Below are positions 12,995 to 27,805 of a stretch of DNA of 64,000 nt, piece after piece (positions within the stretch are counted from its first letter, which is position 1; the number at the start of each line of letters is the position of its first letter). This DNA is from Clavelina lepadiformis. Taxonomy: Eukaryota; Chordata; Ascidiacea; Aplousobranchia; Clavelinidae. The stretch spans positions 3,951,856 to 4,015,855 of the forward strand of contig NC_135246.1 of NCBI RefSeq assembly GCF_947623445.1, given 5' to 3'. A program made the translations under genes and the position numbers. Under the pieces are notes generated by a model. It saw nothing but the letters and a program-made list of their open reading frames with translations, did no database searches and was not told where the DNA came from.

Positions 12995-14218
12995 ATGGAT
13001 CAGCACAGAAATACTTGGACACTTTTTGGAAGTAAGTCGTCGATTGCCTGAAGAAGCTCTTCGCCTTTTGCAAGAGCGCAGTTGTATAACGTCACGATTC
13101 TGCTCGTTTCGGTAAAACGTTAAGTTTCAAGGAAAGTGTTTGTTGAACTCGAATGATGTCGTTGCTTTATATTTTTCCAGGCAAGTCGTTTGAGATGACA
13201 GCACTGATACTTCCCACTTCTCGAGACCAGGATTTCTCATCGCCGTTCGATGACGATCGCGTCCCGGCGCAAACGACATTTTTCTCTCCCGTGGAAGCCG
13301 GGATCGAACCGAAACCGTCGATCTCTGAATATGGCGCGCAAAAGAGCGGACTGTGTCCAAAGTACGTGGTTGTGACCTCATGTACTGTAGTTACTAAAAC
13401 TTGTTACGACTGTTGTGTGAGTTCAAACACACCGTCAATCACGTAGGCAATACAACGTATTGACGTAAATGTTATTTCTAAACAGGTATCACGACGAGGG
13501 TCTATGCGAGCTCGGACCGGACTGTCTCCTGGTCCACGAAGAAAAGACGAAATACTTCTCGTCGCTTGACCCCAACGCCCCCGAGTTTTTTCCCCGCTCA
13601 GCGCGAAAATCCTTTACGGCGTCGGCAAGCTTCGAACGGTCCGGAAATAATGCTGAAGTGGACATCTTGGGACGTCGCTTGCCTTGTGCTGCAATACATC
13701 ACAGATACCTAGGTAAGTTCATTGGCCGTCATTCAAACTGGTCTCTGCATGGTTTATGATCTGCCCCGGCTTGTATTTATGAAAGTTAATTCTAACGATG
13801 CCGATCCAATCAACCTCAGCTTATTTAAAGGAAATTTTATGCTATTTTTTTATTTTCAGATTCGGGCGAACGCAGCGAAATGTCCAAAACTAGACGCCCC
13901 TGCGCATTTTTGCAAGCAACCGGGAGATGTCGCTATCGGTCGAAGTGTATTTTTGTGCATGACGAAAAAGAAAAACGACCTGATATTTCCGCCGTGTATA
14001 GATACAAAACGAAGATATGTGAACGGTAAGCAAATTTTTCTGTTAAGATCTAAGACAACGCTACTCGTTTATGATTGCAACTTAGTTTAGTAAAATAATT
14101 GTTACGTTTACTTGATTTTAGGTGGTCCCGAGGAATTGCCCACTCGGCGGCATCATGTACCTTCGCACACGGATCGAGCGAGCTTCGGTCGAATTATGAT
14201 CTACCGCCTTTTCTTTAG
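12995..14218 (+). CDS. CCCH tandem zinc-finger protein, array copy 4 (class A)
   Basis: Exons are 12995-13031, 13181-13361, 13486-13712, 13860-14025 and 14122-14218. The protein equals copies 1 and 2, with Cys71 and Leu87. The only nearby private change I noticed is in intron 1 (gattgcctg near 13043). Confidence 0.8.
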
Positions 14219-15016
14219 TAGAATTATTTCTTTTTTTAAGTTATTCCGTTTTGTTTTTTAATGTTACTCCAATAAAAGATCTTCCGTGAACTGCACGATC
14301 TGATCTATTGTGATGCCGTCAAACAGGGTAAAACTAACATCTCTATGATTATGTCTGACGTTTTACCAAAGCATTTAAATAGCCGGCCATAGTTATGATT
14401 TCGATTAAAATTTGCCAAGATTCGGTCAGAAGCAGCAGCGAGCACATGGATACAGTTTGACTGAAACCCGGTGCACAAGGTCCAAGCAAGCTCGTGCGAT
14501 AAAAGCAATTGTTCTGCCATCGTTACCCAATAGTTCGACGTGACATGACAATACTATGACAACACTTCGTGCCGAACCTAAGTGGCTGGCTAGCTACCGT
14601 AAAACTGTTTCAAACAAATTTAATAAACATATCGAGCAACGTTGAACTGCCAAAACGTCAAATCCGAAATCCCGGGGAAACGGAATTTGAATTTCCCGGG
14701 GTCCCGACCGTAGTTCGAAGCTGAGGATTTTTGAAGGCTTGTTTTGCTAATGGAAGGAAAATATTTTTTTTTAAAGTTTAACCGTCTGATGTGAAAATTC
14801 CACGCACGTGCCAGCATTAGCTCAAATTACGGCGTTAAGGCATCATGACCCAATTTAGAAAGACAGGCTTCTCAATGTGAAGTACAATAAATGAAGAAGT
14901 TAATATCGCAAAACCAAATCATGAACCTCCCTAATTTTGGCTTGCAATGAGATCGAGGCTAAGGACTGTCTATACAGTCTTAGTTTGGACAGAATCGTTG
15001 CACTAAAATTTCTGAA

Positions 15017-15419
15017 GGGCCTGTAGTACCGTTTTGAGCAGTTTTGAAACGGCAACACGGCGGTTGTGACGAAGGTCGCATGCAAGACGTCACTATAGAA
15101 AAACTTGGAATGGTTCCGGTCCAGTGCGTATGTGACCTTAATTTGTTATGGTCGTTTTGTGTTGGTTCAAAATTAGGGCTTTTTGGCTGACTATTTTTGG
15201 AAAAATGTAAGGAAAAAAGTTGTTTAAAAGTTGAAGTATTTGGTGTGAGAAATCCAGATACGAGAATTTGCTCAAAATTCTGCATTAAGCCCTTTTATCC
15301 TACATCTCGGCGGATACAAAAACTCAGCGAGGTGACCGGGCTTGTTTAGAAACAAATTCAAATTGAAAAATGTTACTTTGCATTGTTTAAGATAGAGTTT
15401 CGGATGGGCCTACAGTCCC
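15017..15419 (+). mobile_element. MITE in array unit 4
   Basis: Same insertion, class B variant (cttgtttag), as in unit 2. Confidence 0.72.
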
Positions 15420-17122
15420 TGAAACAACTACCTATCTTAACTTTACAGCAAGTCATGAGCTTAAAATTTTAGGACAGATACTCCAGAAAACTAAAATTTG
15501 CAACCCCACCAAATTCACGACTCAGCCTGTACCTGCAACCAGCTATCGCCAAAAAAAACCATAACAAACCAGCTCACCTCGACGTCACATGCGCATTGGA
15601 CCGAAAAATTTCTTACTTTCTTTTTTATGACGCTTTGAGTTCGACATTGTCATAAACGCACGGTTGCTCGCTTGAGATCGTTTTCCTAAACGGAATTGAC
15701 CCCTTTAGCGTCCTACTGTAGGCTACGACTTGGTGGATACAGAACCTCGGCCAGGTGACGACCGGGCTCCTTTATTAGTAAATACAAATCGAAAAATCAA
15801 CACCGCGTACAGCACGACATGCCCAAGTGCAAGTTCTGTATACACGCTCTTCTTCTTCTACGAGGAATGCTGGGCAACGTAGTCGAAATTTAGCCAACAA
15901 ACAGTCTGCTTATTTAAAAACATGTTGTACCGCGAATAATGTGAGTTACAATGTTATCGATAAAACACCGCCGAATTTTACCTTCCCAATTGATTCTCCG
16001 AATACCGCCGCCGTTATGAACAAACAAATGCGTTGGCTTTAATGCTTTATTAGACAATCGGAACATTTTTGGTGTAAATTATGGAACGTGTCGATTAACT
16101 CATTATTTTTCCTACGTATTACTTTAACTCAGATTAATTTTTGTTAAGGGATTTTTCACCAAACAACGGCGACGTATTGACCGTTCGGTGTCTAAAACTG
16201 ATTTACCAGACTAAAGCCAGTCGAACAGAAACAATTTAAATTGATTTCAGGTGATTTCTATGATAAACCTTATAGCGAATCCTCAAGCCAAAATACTTTT
16301 CATCTCTGGACCCTTGCAAACTGATTTTTATAAAGTGAGTAGAATCGGTGAGTGACAAGCACGTGGCATGCACGCGTATTGACCAAGACGCAATATTCCA
16401 TACATAATTACACCATTTTAAAACTTTCTCTTTCAGTTGGTTGTTACTGTAAGTTAAAGCGATCAGTTTTGAAAAGACGCTGAATAGAGTCAACGAGGCT
16501 CAATGTCACGATTACACCGGTCGGTATGTGTCGTTTGCTGAGCTATAACGCTCGATGGTATCACGACAAGCGACAGTAACCATTCAATTTCTATTTTGTT
16601 GTGGAATACGTTTCGATTTGAAATGGGACATTCATACAGAGGTCACAATCGGGTTTCTAAAACAATTTTTGCCAAAATTAATCTCGGAGCGGGACTAACC
16701 TTTGAAACTTGATCAGAGAATACTGGAAGCAACTCCGTATCAAAACTTGCAGTGCGGAATTCGCTTTGTTGGAAGCATCTGAGAACAGTCTCCCTCGAAA
16801 AAAACTTCAAAACAAGCGCCGTGAGCAACCTGCTTTGTATAAACTTGAGCATAAAGCTAAGAGGTTGATCTCTTGCAAGCGAGCATCGAAGTTAGCTGGA
16901 TAATAATTTAATCGAAGCACAGATTGTCTATCTCTTGCCCGATGCTAGGTCGTTGATATAAACTCGTTTCGGCGATGCGATTTGAGTGAAAATTTATCGC
17001 TTACCCTGTTTACCGATCGCAACTCGGGCGGTCTTATCACACGCCGATTTGGTATAAAACCGACCGTGTATTTGTTGCCGCACTGTCATTATACTGTAGA
17101 TGAGCTTGACCGACCACACAGA

Positions 17123-18346
17123 ATGGATCAGCACAGAAATACTTGGACACTTTTTGGAAGTAAGTCGTCGATTGTCTGAAGAAGCTCTTCGCCTTTTGCA
17201 AGAGCGCAGTTGTATGACGTCACGATTGTGCTCGTTTCGGTAAAACGTTAAGTTTCAAGGAAAGTGTTTGTTGAACTCGAATGATGTCGTTGCTTGATAT
17301 TTTTCCAGGCAAGTCGTTTGAGATGACAGCACTGATACTTCCCACTTCTCGAGACCAGGATTTCTCATCGCCGTTCGATGACGATCGCGTCCCGGCGCAA
17401 ACGACATTTTTCTCTCCCGTGGAAGCCGGGATCGAACCGAAACCGTCGATCTTTGAATATGGCGCGCAAAAGAGCGGACTGTATCCAAAGTACGTGGTTG
17501 TGACCTCATGTACTGTAGTTACTAAAACTTGTTACGACTGTTGTGTGAGTTCAAACACACCGTCAATCACGTAGCCAATACAACGTATTGACGTAAATGT
17601 TATTTCTAAACAGGTATCACGACGAGGGTCTATGCGAGCTCGGACCGGACTGTCCCCTGGTCCACGAAGAAAAGACGAAATACTTCTCGTCGCTTGACCC
17701 CAACGCCCCCGAGTTTTTTTCCCGCTCAGCGCGAAAATCCTTTACGGCGTCGGCAAGCTTCGAACGGTCCGGGAATAATGCTGAAGTGGACATCTTGGGA
17801 CGTCGCTTGCCTTGTGCTGCAATACAGCACAGATACCTAGGTAAGTTCATTGGCCGTCATTCAAACTGGTCTCTGCATGGTTTATGATCTGCCCCGGCTT
17901 GTATTTATGAAAGTTAATTCTAACGATGCCGATCCAATCAACCTCAGCTTATTTAAAGGAAATTTTATGCTATTTTTTTATTTTCAGATTCGGGCGAACG
18001 CAGCGAAATGTCCAAAACTAGACGCCCCTGCGCATTTTTGCAAGCAACCGGGAGATGTCGCTATCGGTCGAAGTGTATTTTTGTGCATGACGAAAAAGAA
18101 AAACGACCTGATATTTCCGCCGTGTATAGATACAAAACGAAGATATGTGAACGGTAAGCAAATTTTTCTGTTAAGATCTAAGACAACGCTACTCGTTTAT
18201 GATTGCAACTTAGTTTAGTAAAATAATTGTTACGTTTACTTGATTTTAGGTGGTCCCGAGGAATTGCCCACTCGGCGGCATCATGTACCTTCGCACACGG
18301 ATCGAGCGAGCTTCGGTCGAATTATGATCTACCGCCTTTTCTTTAG
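17123..18346 (+). CDS. CCCH zinc-finger protein, array copy 5 (class B)
   Basis: Exons are 17123-17159, 17309-17489, 17614-17840, 17988-18153 and 18250-18346. It carries the same five replacements as copy 3, including C71Y. This is the first of five consecutive class B genes. Confidence 0.8.
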
Positions 18347-19144
18347 TAGAATTATTTCTTTTTTTAAGTTATTCCGTTTTGTTTTTTAATGTTACTCCAA
18401 TAAAAGATCTTCCGTGAACTGCACGATCTGATCTATTGTGATGCCGTCAAACAGGGTAAAACTAACATCTCTATGATTATGTCTGACGTTTTACCAAAGC
18501 ATTTAAATAGCCGGCCATAGTTATGATTTCGATTAAAATTTGCCAAGATTCGGTGAGAACCAGCAGCGAGCACATGGATACAGTTTGACTGAAACCCGGT
18601 GCACAAGGTCCAAGTAAGCTCGTGCGATAAAAGCAATTGTTCAGCCATCGTTACCCAATAGTTCGACGTGACATGACAATACTATGACAACACTTCGTGC
18701 CGAACCTAAGTGGCTGGCTAGCTACCGTAAAACTGTTTCAAACAAATTTAATAAACATATCGAGCAACGTTGAACTGCCAAAACGTCAAATCCGAAATCC
18801 CGGGGAAACGGAATTTGAATTTCCCGGGGTCCCGACCGTAGTTCGAAGCTGAGGATTTTTGAAGGCTTGTTTTGCTAATGGAAGGAAAATATTTTTTTTT
18901 AAAGTTTAACCGTCTGATGTGAAAATTCCACGCACGTGCCAGCATTAGCTCAAATTACGGCGTTAAGGCATCATGACCCAATTTAGAAAGACAGGCTTCT
19001 CAATGTGAAGTACAATAAATGAAGAAGTTAATATCGCAAAACCAAATCATGAACCTCCCTAATTTTGGCTTGCAATGAGATCGAGGCTAAGGACTGTCTA
19101 TACAGTCTTAGTTTGGACAGAATCGTTGCACTAAAATTTCTGAA

Positions 19145-19547
19145 GGGCCTGTAGTACCGTTTTGAGCAGTTTTGAAACGGCAACACGGCGGTTGTGACGA
19201 AGGTCGCATGCAAGACGTCACTATAGAAAAACTTGGAATGGTTCCGGTCCAGTGCGTATGTGACCTTAATTTGTTATGGTCGTTTTGTGTTGGTTCAAAA
19301 TTAGGGCTTTTTGGCTGACTATTTTTGGAAAAATGTAAGGAAAAAAGTTGTTTAAAAGTTGAAGTATTTGGTGTGAGAAATCCAGATACGAGAATTTGCT
19401 CAAAATTCTGCATTAAGCCCTTTTATCCTACATCTCGGCGGATACAAAAACTCAGCGAGGTGACCGGGCTTGTTTAGAAACAAATTCAAATTGAAAAATG
19501 TTACTTTGCATTGTTTAAGATAGAGTTTCGGATGGGCCTACAGTCCC
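19145..19547 (+). mobile_element. MITE in array unit 5
   Basis: Same insertion, class B variant. Confidence 0.72.
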
Positions 19548-21250
19548 TGAAACAACTACCTATCTTAACTTTACAGCAAGTCATGAGCTTAAAATTTTAG
19601 GACAGATACTCCAGAAAACTAAAATTTGCAACCCCACCAAATTCACGACTCAGCCTGTACCTGCAACCAGCTATCGCCAAAAAAAACCATAACAAACCAG
19701 CTCACCTCGACGTCACATGCGCATTGGACCGAAAAATTTCTTACTTTCTTTTTTATGACGCTTTGAGTTCGACATTGTCATAAACGCACGGTTGCTCGCT
19801 TGAGATCGTTTTCCTAAACGGAATTGACCCCTTTAGCGTCCTACTGTAGGCTACGACTTGGTGGATACAGAACCTCGGCCAGGTGACGACCGGGCTCCTT
19901 TATTAGTAAATACAAATCGAAAAATCAACACCGCGTACAGCACGACATGCCCAAGTGCAAGTTCTGTATACACGCTCTTCTTCTTCTACGAGGAATGCTG
20001 GGCAACGTAGTCGAAATTTAGCCAACAAACAGTCTGCTTATTTAAAAACATGTTGTACCGCGAATAATGTGAGTTACAATGTTATCGATAAAACACCGCC
20101 GAATTTTACCTTCCCAATTGATTCTCCGAATACCGCCGCCGTTATGAACAAACAAATGCGTTGGCTTTAATGCTTTATTAGACAATCGGAACATTTTTGG
20201 TGTAAATTATGGAACGTGTCGATTAACTCATTATTTTTCCTACGTATTACTTTAACTCAGATTAATTTTTGTTAAGGGATTTTTCACCAAACAACGGCGA
20301 CGTATTGACCGTTCGGTGTCTAAAACTGATTTACCAGACTAAAGCCAGTCGAACAGAAACAATTTAAATTGATTTCAGGTGATTTCTATGATAAACCTTA
20401 TAGCGAATCCTCAAGCCAAAATACTTTTCATCTCTGGACCCTTGCAAACTGATTTTTATAAAGTGAGTAGAATCGGTGAGTGACAAGCACGTGGCATGCA
20501 CGCGTATTGACCAAGACGCAATATTCCATACATAATTACACCATTTTAAAACTTTCTCTTTCAGTTGGTTGTTACTGTAAGTTAAAGCGATCAGTTTTGA
20601 AAAGACGCTGAATAGAGTCAACGAGGCTCAATGTCACGATTACACCGGTCGGTATGTGTCGTTTGCTGAGCTATAACGCTCGATGGTATCACGACAAGCG
20701 ACAGTAACCATTCAATTTCTATTTTGTTGTGGAATACGTTTCGATTTGAAATGGGACATTCATACAGAGGTCACAATCGGGTTTCTAAAACAATTTTTGC
20801 CAAAATTAATCTCGGAGCGGGACTAACCTTTGAAACTTGATCAGAGAATACTGGAAGCAACTCCGTATCAAAACTTGCAGTGCGGAATTCGCTTTGTTGG
20901 AAGCATCTGAGAACAGTCTCCCTCGAAAAAAACTTCAAAACAAGCGCCGTGAGCAACCTGCTTTGTATAAACTTGAGCATAAAGCTAAGAGGTTGATCTC
21001 TTGCAAGCGAGCATCGAAGTTAGCTGGATAATAATTTAATCGAAGCACAGATTGTCTATCTCTTGCCCGATGCTAGGTCGTTGATATAAACTCGTTTCGG
21101 CGATGCGATTTGAGTGAAAATTTATCGCTTACCCTGTTTACCGATCGCAACTCGGGCGGTCTTATCACACGCCGATTTGGTATAAAACCGACCGTGTATT
21201 TGTTGCCGCACTGTCATTATACTGTAGATGAGCTTGACCGACCACACAGA

Positions 21251-22474
21251 ATGGATCAGCACAGAAATACTTGGACACTTTTTGGAAGTAAGTCGTCGAT
21301 TGTCTGAAGAAGCTCTTCGCCTTTTGCAAGAGCGCAGTTGTATGACGTCACGATTGTGCTCGTTTCGGTAAAACGTTAAGTTTCAAGGAAAGTGTTTGTT
21401 GAACTCGAATGATGTCGTTGCTTGATATTTTTCCAGGCAAGTCGTTTGAGATGACAGCACTGATACTTCCCACTTCTCGAGACCAGGATTTCTCATCGCC
21501 GTTCGATGACGATCGCGTCCCGGCGCAAACGACATTTTTCTCTCCCGTGGAAGCCGGGATCGAACCGAAACCGTCGATCTTTGAATATGGCGCGCAAAAG
21601 AGCGGACTGTATCCAAAGTACGTGGTTGTGACCTCATGTACTGTAGTTACTAAAACTTGTTACGACTGTTGTGTGAGTTCAAACACACCGTCAATCACGT
21701 AGCCAATACAACGTATTGACGTAAATGTTATTTCTAAACAGGTATCACGACGAGGGTCTATGCGAGCTCGGACCGGACTGTCCCCTGGTCCACGAAGAAA
21801 AGACGAAATACTTCTCGTCGCTTGACCCCAACGCCCCCGAGTTTTTTCCCCGCTCAGCGCGAAAATCCTTTACGGCGTCGGCAAGCTTCGAACGGTCCGG
21901 GAATAATGCTGAAGTGGACATCTTGGGACGTCGCTTGCCTTGTGCTGCAATACAGCACAGATACCTAGGTAAGTTCATTGGCCGTCATTCAAACTGGTCT
22001 CTGCATGGTTTATGATCTGCCCCGGCTTGTATTTATGAAAGTTAATTCTAACGATGCCGATCCAATCAACCTCAGCTTATTTAAAGGAAATTTTATGCTA
22101 TTTTTTTATTTTCAGATTCGGGCGAACGCAGCGAAATGTCCAAAACTAGACGCCCCTGCGCATTTTTGCAAGCAACCGGGAGATGTCGCTATCGGTCGAA
22201 GTGTATTTTTGTGCATGACGAAAAAGAAAAACGACCTGATATTTCCGCCGTGTATAGATACAAAACGAAGATATGTGAACGGTAAGCAAATTTTTCTGTT
22301 AAGATCTAAGACAACGCTACTCGTTTATGATTGCAACTTAGTTTAGTAAAATAATTGTTACGTTTACTTGATTTTAGGTGGTCCCGAGGAATTGCCCACT
22401 CGGCGGCATCATGTACCTTCGCACACGGATCGAGCGAGCTTCGGTCGAATTATGATCTACCGCCTTTTCTTTAG
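21251..22474 (+). CDS. CCCH zinc-finger protein, array copy 6 (class B, Pro109 retained)
   Basis: Exons are 21251-21287, 21437-21617, 21742-21968, 22116-22281 and 22378-22474. It carries S61F, C71Y, L87P and H144Q but keeps Pro109, which the other class B copies have as Ser. That suggests either local conversion or an older class B state. Confidence 0.8.
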
Positions 22475-23272
22475 TAGAATTATTTCTTTTTTTAAGTTAT
22501 TCCGTTTTGTTTTTTAATGTTACTCCAATAAAAGATCTTCCGTGAACTGCACGATCTGATCTATTGTGATGCCGTCAAACAGGGTAAAACTAACATCTCT
22601 ATGATTATGTCTGACGTTTTACCAAAGCATTTAAATAGCCGGCCATAGTTATGATTTCGATTAAAATTTGCCAAGATTCGGTGAGAACCAGCAGCGAGCA
22701 CATGGATACAGTTTGACTGAAACCCGGTGCACAAGGTCCAAGTAAGCTCGTGCGATAAAAGCAATTGTTCAGCCATCGTTACCCAATAGTTCGACGTGAC
22801 ATGACAATACTATGACAACACTTCGTGCCGAACCTAAGTGGCTGGCTAGCTACCGTAAAACTGTTTCAAACAAATTTAATAAACATATCGAGCAACGTTG
22901 AACTGCCAAAACGTCAAATCCGAAATCCCGGGGAAACGGAATTTGAATTTCCCGGGGTCCCGACCGTAGTTCGAAGCTGAGGATTTTTGAAGGCTTGTTT
23001 TGCTAATGGAAGGAAAATATTTTTTTTTAAAGTTTAACCGTCTGATGTGAAAATTCCACGCACGTGCCAGCATTAGCTCAAATTACGGCGTTAAGGCATC
23101 ATGACCCAATTTAGAAAGACAGGCTTCTCAATGTGAAGTACAATAAATGAAGAAGTTAATATCGCAAAACCAAATCATGAACCTCCCTAATTTTGGCTTG
23201 CAATGAGATCGAGGCTAAGGACTGTCTATACAGTCTTAGTTTGGACAGAATCGTTGCACTAAAATTTCTGAA

Positions 23273-23676
23273 GGGCCTGTAGTACCGTTTTGAGCAGTTT
23301 TGAAACGGCAACACGGCGGTTGTGACGAAGGTCGCATGCAAGACGTCACTATAGAAAAACTTGGAATGGTTCCGGTCCAGTGCGTATGTGACCTTAATTT
23401 GTTATGGTCGTTTTGTGTTGGTTCAAAAGTAAGGCTTTTTGGCTGACTATTTTTGGAAAAATGTAAGGAAAAAAGTTGTTTAAAAGTTGAATTATTTGGT
23501 GTGAGAAATCCAGATACGAAAATTTGCTCAAAATTTCTGCATTAAGTCCTTTTATCCTACATCTCGGCGGATACAAAAACTCAGCGAGGTGACCGGGCTT
23601 GTTTAGAAACAAATTCAAATTGAAAAATGTTACTTTGCATTGTTTAAGATAGAGTTTCGGATGGGCCTACAGTCCC
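23273..23676 (+). mobile_element. MITE in array unit 6 (404-bp variant)
   Basis: This copy carries a cluster of changes (aaaagtaagg, gaattatttgg, gatacgaaaa) and an extra T near 23537 that raises the period to 4129. The same cluster is present in units 7-9 and in the inverted copy. Confidence 0.72.
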
Positions 23677-25379
23677 TGAAACAACTACCTATCTTAACTT
23701 TACAGCAAGTCATGAGCTTAAAATTTTAGGACAGATACTCCAGAAAACTAAAATTTGCAACCCCACCAAATTCACGACTCAGCCTGTACCTGCAACCAGC
23801 TATCGCCAAAAAAAACCATAACAAACCAGCTCACCTCGACGTCACATGCGCATTGGACCGAAAAATTTCTTACTTTCTTTTTTATGACGCTTTGAGTTCG
23901 ACATTGTCATAAACGCACGGTTGCTCGCTTGAGATCGTTTTCCTAAACGGAATTGACCCCTTTAGCGTCCTACTGTAGGCTACGACTTGGTGGATACAGA
24001 ACCTCGGCCAGGTGACGACCGGGCTCCTTTATTAGTAAATACAAATCGAAAAATCAACACCGCGTACAGCACGACATGCCCAAGTGCAAGTTCTGTATAC
24101 ACGCTCTTCTTCTTCTACGAGGAATGCTGGGCAACGTAGTCGAAATTTAGCCAACAAACAGTCTGCTTATTTAAAAACATGTTGTACCGCGAATAATGTG
24201 AGTTACAATGTTATCGATAAAACACCGCCGAATTTTACCTTCCCAATTGATTCTCCGAATACCGCCGCCGTTATGAACAAACAAATGCGTTGGCTTTAAT
24301 GCTTTATTAGACAATCGGAACATTTTTGGTGTAAATTATGGAACGTGTCGATTAACTCATTATTTTTCCTACGTATTACTTTAACTCAGATTAATTTTTG
24401 TTAAGGGATTTTTCACCAAACAACGGCGACGTATTGACCGTTCGGTGTCTAAAACTGATTTACCAGACTAAAGCCAGTCGAACAGAAACAATTTAAATTG
24501 ATTTCAGGTGATTTCTATGATAAACCTTATAGCGAATCCTCAAGCCAAAATACTTTTCATCTCTGGACCCTTGCAAACTGATTTTTATAAAGTGAGTAGA
24601 ATCGGTGAGTGACAAGCACGTGGCATGCACGCGTATTGACCAAGACGCAATATTCCATACATAATTACACCATTTTAAAACTTTCTCTTTCAGTTGGTTG
24701 TTACTGTAAGTTAAAGCGATCAGTTTTGAAAAGACGCTGAATAGAGTCAACGAGGCTCAATGTCACGATTACACCGGTCGGTATGTGTCGTTTGCTGAGC
24801 TATAACGCTCGATGGTATCACGACAAGCGACAGTAACCATTCAATTTCTATTTTGTTGTGGAATACGTTTCGATTTGAAATGGGACATTCATACAGAGGT
24901 CACAATCGGGTTTCTAAAACAATTTTTGCCAAAATTAATCTCGGAGCGGGACTAACCTTTGAAACTTGATCAGAGAATACTGGAAGCAACTCCGTATCAA
25001 AACTTGCAGTGCGGAATTCGCTTTGTTGGAAGCATCTGAGAACAGTCTCCCTCGAAAAAAACTTCAAAACAAGCGCCGTGAGCAACCTGCTTTGTATAAA
25101 CTTGAGCATAAAGCTAAGAGGTTGATCTCTTGCAAGCGAGCATCGAAGTTAGCTGGATAATAATTTAATCGAAGCACAGATTGTCTATCTCTTGCCCGAT
25201 GCTAGGTCGTTGATATAAACTCGTTTCGGCGATGCGATTTGAGTGAAAATTTATCGCTTACCCTGTTTACCGATCGCAACTCGGGCGGTCTTATCACACG
25301 CCGATTTGGTATAAAACCGACCGTGTATTTGTTGCCGCACTGTCATTATACTGTAGATGAGCTTGACCGACCACACAGA

Positions 25380-26603
25380 ATGGATCAGCACAGAAATACT
25401 TGGACACTTTTTGGAAGTAAGTCGTCGATTGTCTGAAGAAGCTCTTCGCCTTTTGCAAGAGCGCAGTTGTATGACGTCACGATTGTGCTCGTTTCGGTAA
25501 AACGTTAAGTTTCAAGGAAAGTGTTTGTTGAACTCGAATGATGTCGTTGCTTGATATTTTTCCAGGCAAGTCGTTTGAGATGACAGCACTGATACTTCCC
25601 ACTTCTCGAGACCAGGATTTCTCATCGCCGTTCGATGACGATCGCGTCCCGGCGCAAACGACATTTTTCTCTCCCGTGGAAGCCGGGATCGAACCGAAAC
25701 CGTCGATCTTTGAATATGGCGCGCAAAAGAGCGGACTGTATCCAAAGTACGTGGTTGTGACCTCATGTACTGTAGTTACTAAAACTTGTTACGACTGTTG
25801 TGTGAGTTCAAACACACCGTCAATCACGTAGCCAATACAACGTATTGACGTAAATGTTATTTCTAAACAGGTATCACGACGAGGGTCTATGCGAGCTCGG
25901 ACCGGACTGTCCCCTGGTCCACGAAGAAAAGACGAAATACTTCTCGTCGCTTGACCCCAACGCCCCCGAGTTTTTTTCCCGCTCAGCGCGAAAATCCTTT
26001 ACGGCGTCGGCAAGCTTCGAACGGTCCGGGAATAATGCTGAAGTGGACATCTTGGGACGTCGCTTGCCTTGTGCTGCAATACAGCACAGATACCTAGGTA
26101 AGTTCATTGGCCGTCATTCAAACTGGTCTCTGCATGGTTTATGATCTGCCCCGGCTTGTATTTATGAAAGTTAATTCTAACGATGCCGATCCAATCAACC
26201 TCAGCTTATTTAAAGGAAATTTTATGCTATTTTTTTATTTTCAGATTCGGGCGAACGCAGCGAAATGTCCAAAACTAGACGCCCCTGCGCATTTTTGCAA
26301 GCAACCGGGAGATGTCGCTATCGGTCGAAGTGTATTTTTGTGCATGACGAAAAAGAAAAACGACCTGATATTTCCGCCGTGTATAGATACAAAACGAAGA
26401 TATGTGAACGGTAAGCAAATTTTTCTGTTAAGATCTAAGACAACGCTACTCGTTTATGATTGCAACTTAGTTTAGTAAAATAATTGTTACGTTTACTTGA
26501 TTTTAGGTGGTCCCGAGGAATTGCCCACTCGGCGGCATCATGTACCTTCGCACACGGATCGAGCGAGCTTCGGTCGAATTATGATCTACCGCCTTTTCTT
26601 TAG
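25380..26603 (+). CDS. CCCH zinc-finger protein, array copy 7 (class B)
   Basis: Exons are 25380-25416, 25566-25746, 25871-26097, 26245-26410 and 26507-26603. Protein as copy 3, with Tyr71. Confidence 0.8.
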
Positions 26604-27401
26604 TAGAATTATTTCTTTTTTTAAGTTATTCCGTTTTGTTTTTTAATGTTACTCCAATAAAAGATCTTCCGTGAACTGCACGATCTGATCTATTGTGATG
26701 CCGTCAAACAGGGTAAAACTAACATCTCTATGATTATGTCTGACGTTTTACCAAAGCATTTAAATAGCCGGCCATAGTTATGATTTCGATTAAAATTTGC
26801 CAAGATTCGGTGAGAACCAGCAGCGAGCACATGGATACAGTTTGACTGAAACCCGGTGCACAAGGTCCAAGTAAGCTCGTGCGATAAAAGCAATTGTTCA
26901 GCCATCGTTACCCAATAGTTCGACGTGACATGACAATACTATGACAACACTTCGTGCCGAACCTAAGTGGCTGGCTAGCTACCGTAAAACTGTTTCAAAC
27001 AAATTTAATAAACATATCGAGCAACGTTGAACTGCCAAAACGTCAAATCCGAAATCCCGGGGAAACGGAATTTGAATTTCCCGGGGTCCCGACCGTAGTT
27101 CGAAGCTGAGGATTTTTGAAGGCTTGTTTTGCTAATGGAAGGAAAATATTTTTTTTTAAAGTTTAACCGTCTGATGTGAAAATTCCACGCACGTGCCAGC
27201 ATTAGCTCAAATTACGGCGTTAAGGCATCATGACCCAATTTAGAAAGACAGGCTTCTCAATGTGAAGTACAATAAATGAAGAAGTTAATATCGCAAAACC
27301 AAATCATGAACCTCCCTAATTTTGGCTTGCAATGAGATCGAGGCTAAGGACTGTCTATACAGTCTTAGTTTGGACAGAATCGTTGCACTAAAATTTCTGA
27401 A

Positions 27402-27805
27402 GGGCCTGTAGTACCGTTTTGAGCAGTTTTGAAACGGCAACACGGCGGTTGTGACGAAGGTCGCATGCAAGACGTCACTATAGAAAAACTTGGAATGGTT
27501 CCGGTCCAGTGCGTATGTGACCTTAATTTGTTATGGTCGTTTTGTGTTGGTTCAAAAGTAAGGCTTTTTGGCTGACTATTTTTGGAAAAATGTAAGGAAA
27601 AAAGTTGTTTAAAAGTTGAATTATTTGGTGTGAGAAATCCAGATACGAAAATTTGCTCAAAATTTCTGCATTAAGTCCTTTTATCCTACATCTCGGCGGA
27701 TACAAAAACTCAGCGAGGTGACCGGGCTTGTTTAGAAACAAATTCAAATTGAAAAATGTTACTTTGCATTGTTTAAGATAGAGTTTCGGATGGGCCTACA
27801 GTCCC
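27402..27805 (+). mobile_element. MITE in array unit 7 (404-bp variant)
   Basis: Carries the same variant cluster as unit 6. Confidence 0.72.
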
